Translations under genes and position numbers: made by a program | Notes under the pieces: generated by a model | Databases searched by the model: none | Told to the model about the DNA's origin: nothing | Seen by the model: only the letters and a program-made list of their open reading frames with translations | Part shown: piece by piece, positions 60,446 through 64,000 of the stretch | Position numbering within the stretch: the first letter of the stretch is position 1 | How the letters are laid out: each line of letters begins with the position of its first letter | Origin: Castor canadensis | Taxonomy: Eukaryota > Chordata > Mammalia > Rodentia > Castoridae | Assembly: GCF_047511655.1 (NCBI RefSeq) | Contig: NC_133403.1 | Location: forward strand, 11,963,014-12,027,013 | Length of the DNA stretch: 64,000 nucleotides | Reading direction: 5' to 3'

Positions 60446-61951
60446 CCCTGGATAAGCCCTCAATGTGAATTGACAGAAAAAGTGGCCTGGTTGCTTGGGT
60501 GGTTTGATGAACTGTGTCTGTCCCACCAGTGTCTTAAGGACTATTGACCTTGCAACTGTCAGTGTAGCCTGGACTAAGCCTGGCTAAGGAAAGGCAGCTG
60601 CACTAGCACTGAGTGTGTACCTTCCCCATCAAAGTTCAGCTTCTACTGTACAAACTCCTCTTCTATCCACAAACACTGCAGGGGTAGAGGACACAGTCCC
60701 AGCCCCTCTTAAACTCCTCCACAGCTACAGCCTGAAAATTACTGAAATTTCAGAAATAATGATATCTAGTCAGAATTCTCAATGCTACATGTGTAAATAT
60801 ATGGAGGGCATTGAATCTTTATGCCAGCCAACATAAAGGCAGTCCTCTTAATGGAGAGTCCTTAATGCAGAGGAACTCTGAGCACAGTATAGCTCATCTT
60901 TAAAAGGGTATTACAACAAGAATGATGAACCCCAAGCTAATAACCAAGTGGTTGTTGGAGTTCTTAGTGATCACTATCCCTAAACTGCATAGCTCTTAGA
61001 GGTCATCATGAATATGTCGTTGTCTACCTATGACACACTCTACCAGGTTGTCCTGTGTAATGTCTCCCACCTTCACAATCTATAATCTGACCAGAAGCAT
61101 GTGGAAGTTTTCTCTTTTCACACTCTTGACCATGTTAATGTCTGTAGACGGATGCATGATGTCTCCTTGGATTTTCAACACTAAAGTTATCATACAATGG
61201 ACAGTGTTTGGGATCTCTGTAGGTCTGAGTTATTGGCAGGTAAGTCTAGGAAAGATGGAACTCTCTTACATAATGACTAGTGATCTCTTGTAGGGGTGAT
61301 AAATGGAGGTTGTAGTTTAGAGCATCAGCTTTGGACCACACACCCAAGTACACATTTTGGCTCTCTTCCTGAATAGCCAGAGAGCTTGGTCATCTGTCTC
61401 TCTGTCTTAGTTCATTTATATGTGGAGAGGCATAGTAAAAAGAAACAAATATACCTATGTATGACTGTGATGAGGTTTGAGCTTGTTAATGTAGGTAAAA
61501 TATTACTCTGATTTTTTTAACTGAGAAAGTTGCCACTGGAAATTGTTCTGGATAAGTAAGGTATTTGTCTAGGGGAAACACATATAGCTATGCCCTGATG
61601 CACAGAAACCTATACCAGCTAAAGGGATAGCTGATTCCAGGGTCAGTAGATACACAGCTAGCACTGTTACTAGAAAATCACTTCCTTTTACTAAACTCCC
61701 AATCCTTGTGCCTACCAGGTAGCTCTGATCATGATAGTACTGCAGACAAAAGCCATCCGGAATTTTCCACAGTTCTTATCTCAGTTGTGTCTTCAGACAA
61801 TGAGTAACCCTAGAATACATACATTTTCTCCTTTTTCTTGAGGTTACCTGCAATCAGAGAAAAGAAAACACTCTGAGGCCTAGATCATGCTGAGTTTTTT
61901 GCTTCTCCTGGTGACTTTAGGTAACCAAGCTGGGAAAGGGTGGTCAAGTCA
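60446..61951. other. Unassigned, with a LINE-1-like remnant
   Basis: About 61040-61200 has weak similarity to LINE-1 ORF2 C-terminal sequence. A short leader-like ORF with a GT donor lies at 61887-61923 but no matching V exon is found. Confidence 0.3.
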
Positions 61952-62389
61952 AAGGCCCTGTATTAATCTGTGATGATTTACTATCGCAAAATATCTAAGG
62001 CTGGATACCTTATAAAGAAAAGATATTTATTTCACAATTTTACTGATCCAAAGTCCAAGATGAAACAGCCCCATCTGTTTGGCCTACAGAGAGGATTCCC
62101 CTGGCTGCATCACACACTGCAGAGAAAACAAAAGGGATCCAGTCATGTGGAGAAGTGTCCAAGCATGTGGGGTGGGCTTGCTTTATAACAATCCACTCTT
62201 GTGAAATGTAACTCACTCATTATCGTTAATCCCTTCTGAGGGGGTGTTCCCCATGTCCAAATTACTTATACTAGTCATCATATCTTAAAAGTCTCACCAC
62301 CTCAATACTGCCATACTGTGTATTATGAAGCTTCCACCACATGAGCCTTTAGGGAGCAGAGTCAAACCATATCCAAACCACAAAGGCCC
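61952..62389 (-). repeat. Solo MaLR-type LTR with flanking repeat
   Basis: 61959-62382, the reverse of the MST/THE1/MLT1 type (ttataaagaaaagatatttat ... accatatccaaacca). The direct repeat aaggccc lies at 61952-61958 and 62383-62389. Confidence 0.7.
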
Positions 62390-62456
62390 CAGAAGCAAGA
62401 GTAGAGGATACCTATGGAAAATGTACAAGGTTTCCATGGATGATATGTTTGTCAAC

Positions 62457-62540
62457 TTTTTTTTTTCCTGGTAGTGTGGTTTGAACTCAGGGCCTTGTTA
62501 GGCAGGTGCTCTACCACTTGAATCATGCCCCAGCCATTTT
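62457..62540 (-). mobile_element. tRNA-like SINE
   Basis: T-run, gtggtttgaactcagggcc and ggcaggtgctctaccacttg, reverse orientation. The stretch 62541-63179 after it is unassigned. Confidence 0.8.
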
Positions 62541-63179
62541 TTGCTTAACCTAAAGAGGAACACTTTTTCCAGAAGAAAAGGGCCCCTAACATACAGAGTA
62601 CAACCTGACATGGCCAATTTTGTGTACCCTCTTTAAGTTAGGCGTTAGTTGGTATGAGTTTACCTCCTACTCTTCCTCCTAAGTAAACACTCTAATAACT
62701 AAAATGTACATGGTCACTTTTATTTCTCATATGTGATATCAATTTTAAAAGTAAATGAACCATGAAAGTAACACTCTATCTTAGACAAAGAATGGCTGTC
62801 TTACCTGGACCAATTGCATCCTTTGACTCCACTTGAGGAAAAACGAAAAGGACACAAAATATCTGTCAGCTCATCAGAAGGGCTGCTCATTAATTACGAA
62901 GGGAACTTTGCTTGATATGGACAAATAATGACTTAATGGCTTTAGCTGACTAACAAGCATGAGTTGAGCTGCTGGACCAGCCACCAGGATGGTCAAAAAA
63001 ATAAACCGAAGGGAAGAACATGAAAGAAATGAGGAATACTGTTTTCAGCTTCCTATGTAATGGCAATCTAAAACAACGGAAACAATCCCCTCTGATTGAG
63101 TAAACACTAAATCTTATGATTAAGTGACAGAGTCATATCACTTCTTCAGATCATTCTGAAGGTCTGTAGAACTGACACT

Positions 63180-64000
63180 ATTTTCTCTTTTTTAAAATGA
63201 AATTTTATTAGGATATATTCATAACATGGGGGGAATTCATGGTGACAATTCCAATTAGACTTATATTGTACATTAGTTACATTGTCCTCATCATTTCTCC
63301 CCCTCAACCTCTTCCCCGCCCCACTTAAAGCAATCACAAGAGGTTTCTTAGTTCTATTTCATATAGGTATATGAAGTCCATCTACCATATACCATCACCT
63401 TAATCTCCTTCATTCACACTCCCCCCTCACTCACCCCCGCACTGTACCTATTTTACAGTCCTGTTTTTCGTTAATATTTAAGTTGATGTTTAAACCAGTG
63501 TAAAGATCAGCTAGAGATGAATCAACTTGGGATATAACATATTTGTACATGGAAGCAATGCTAGGAATCTCTCTGTATAGCTATCCTTAACTAGAAAAAA
63601 CGCTTTGTCTTTCTTATTATGCTTATGTCTTCAACAAAATTAGAGATAAGGGCAGAACAGGTTCTGCCTGGAATCGAGGGGGCAGGGGTGAGAAATGGCC
63701 CAAACAATGTATGCACATGTGAATTAATGAATTAAAAAAAGGGGTGTCTCAATGTATGCCCACAGTGGGTATACTTTGCTTTATTTTGTTCAACTCTTTC
63801 CATTATTCTCCCTTACCTTTTTACCTCCCACCCCCCCCCCCATTTTCTTTTATTTATTTATTTTCATTTATTCACATGTGCATACATTGTTTGGGTCATT
63901 TCTCCCCTCTGTCCTCTCCCCCTCCCCCCCCCACTTCCAGGCAGAACCTGTTCTGCCCTTATCTCTAATTTTGTGAAGAAAAGACATAAGCATAATAAGA
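63180..64000. mobile_element. Nested LINE-1 3' ends at the window edge
   Basis: An older LINE-1 3' UTR in reverse orientation (63180-63500 and 63739-63840, matching 51590-51990) is split by a plus-strand LINE-1 3' end (about 63500-63738). A further reverse copy starts at 63845 and runs off the window. Confidence 0.7.

Overview
The window is mammalian nuclear DNA with no intact host gene. It carries SINEs with a tRNA-like unit (A box tggctcaagtgg, B box gttcaaacc), B1/7SL-like units, several LINE-1 generations and ERVL-MaLR LTRs. This repeat set points to a rodent. The SINE combination resembles that of Castorimorpha (beaver and kin), but that assignment is recalled, not searched. Two degenerate V gene segments, both like immunoglobulin lambda family 5 (IGLV5), place the window in the variable part of an immunoglobulin lambda light-chain locus.

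Layout. 1-1958: unassigned. 1959-9008: the 3' part of a gammaretroviral (class I) provirus on the minus strand, running gag CA-NC, protease, RT-RNase H, integrase, env and LTR. Its env is open for 732 codons, while gag, the pro-pol junction, the RT active site and integrase carry lesions. 9009-about 14480: a LINE-1 on the same strand, with broken ORF1 and ORF2, whose A-rich tail joins gag inside the capsid region. The rest of gag and the 5' LTR are absent. 14868-15357: an IGLV5-like pseudogene with a (CT)28 microsatellite in framework 1. 17707-20383: a MaLR element with LTR, internal region and LTR; its 3' LTR is split by a 245-bp sequence that recurs 0.8 kb further on. 20.4-30.5 kb: LINE-1 and SINE debris and one copy of a local duplicon. 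30525-31041: a second IGLV5-like pseudogene that keeps a recognisable 23-type recombination signal. 31-41.6 kb: the second local duplicon copy, one copy of a larger duplicated block, a GC-richer unassigned block and an 860-bp purine tract. 42-48 kb: LINE-1 3' pieces, a CpG-rich inverted duplication and an LTR block. 48-55.5 kb: two young LINE-1 3' ends with target-site duplications and an old, heavily interrupted LINE-1. 55.5-58.3 kb: the second copy of the large block. 58.3-64 kb: LTRs and nested LINE-1 3' ends.

As a whole this looks like a V-lambda array growing by duplication and filled by retroelements, in which both visible V segments are dead. The points most worth following are the open env, the retrovirus/LINE-1 junction, the microsatellite inside a V exon, the preserved recombination signal and the CpG-rich inverted pair.
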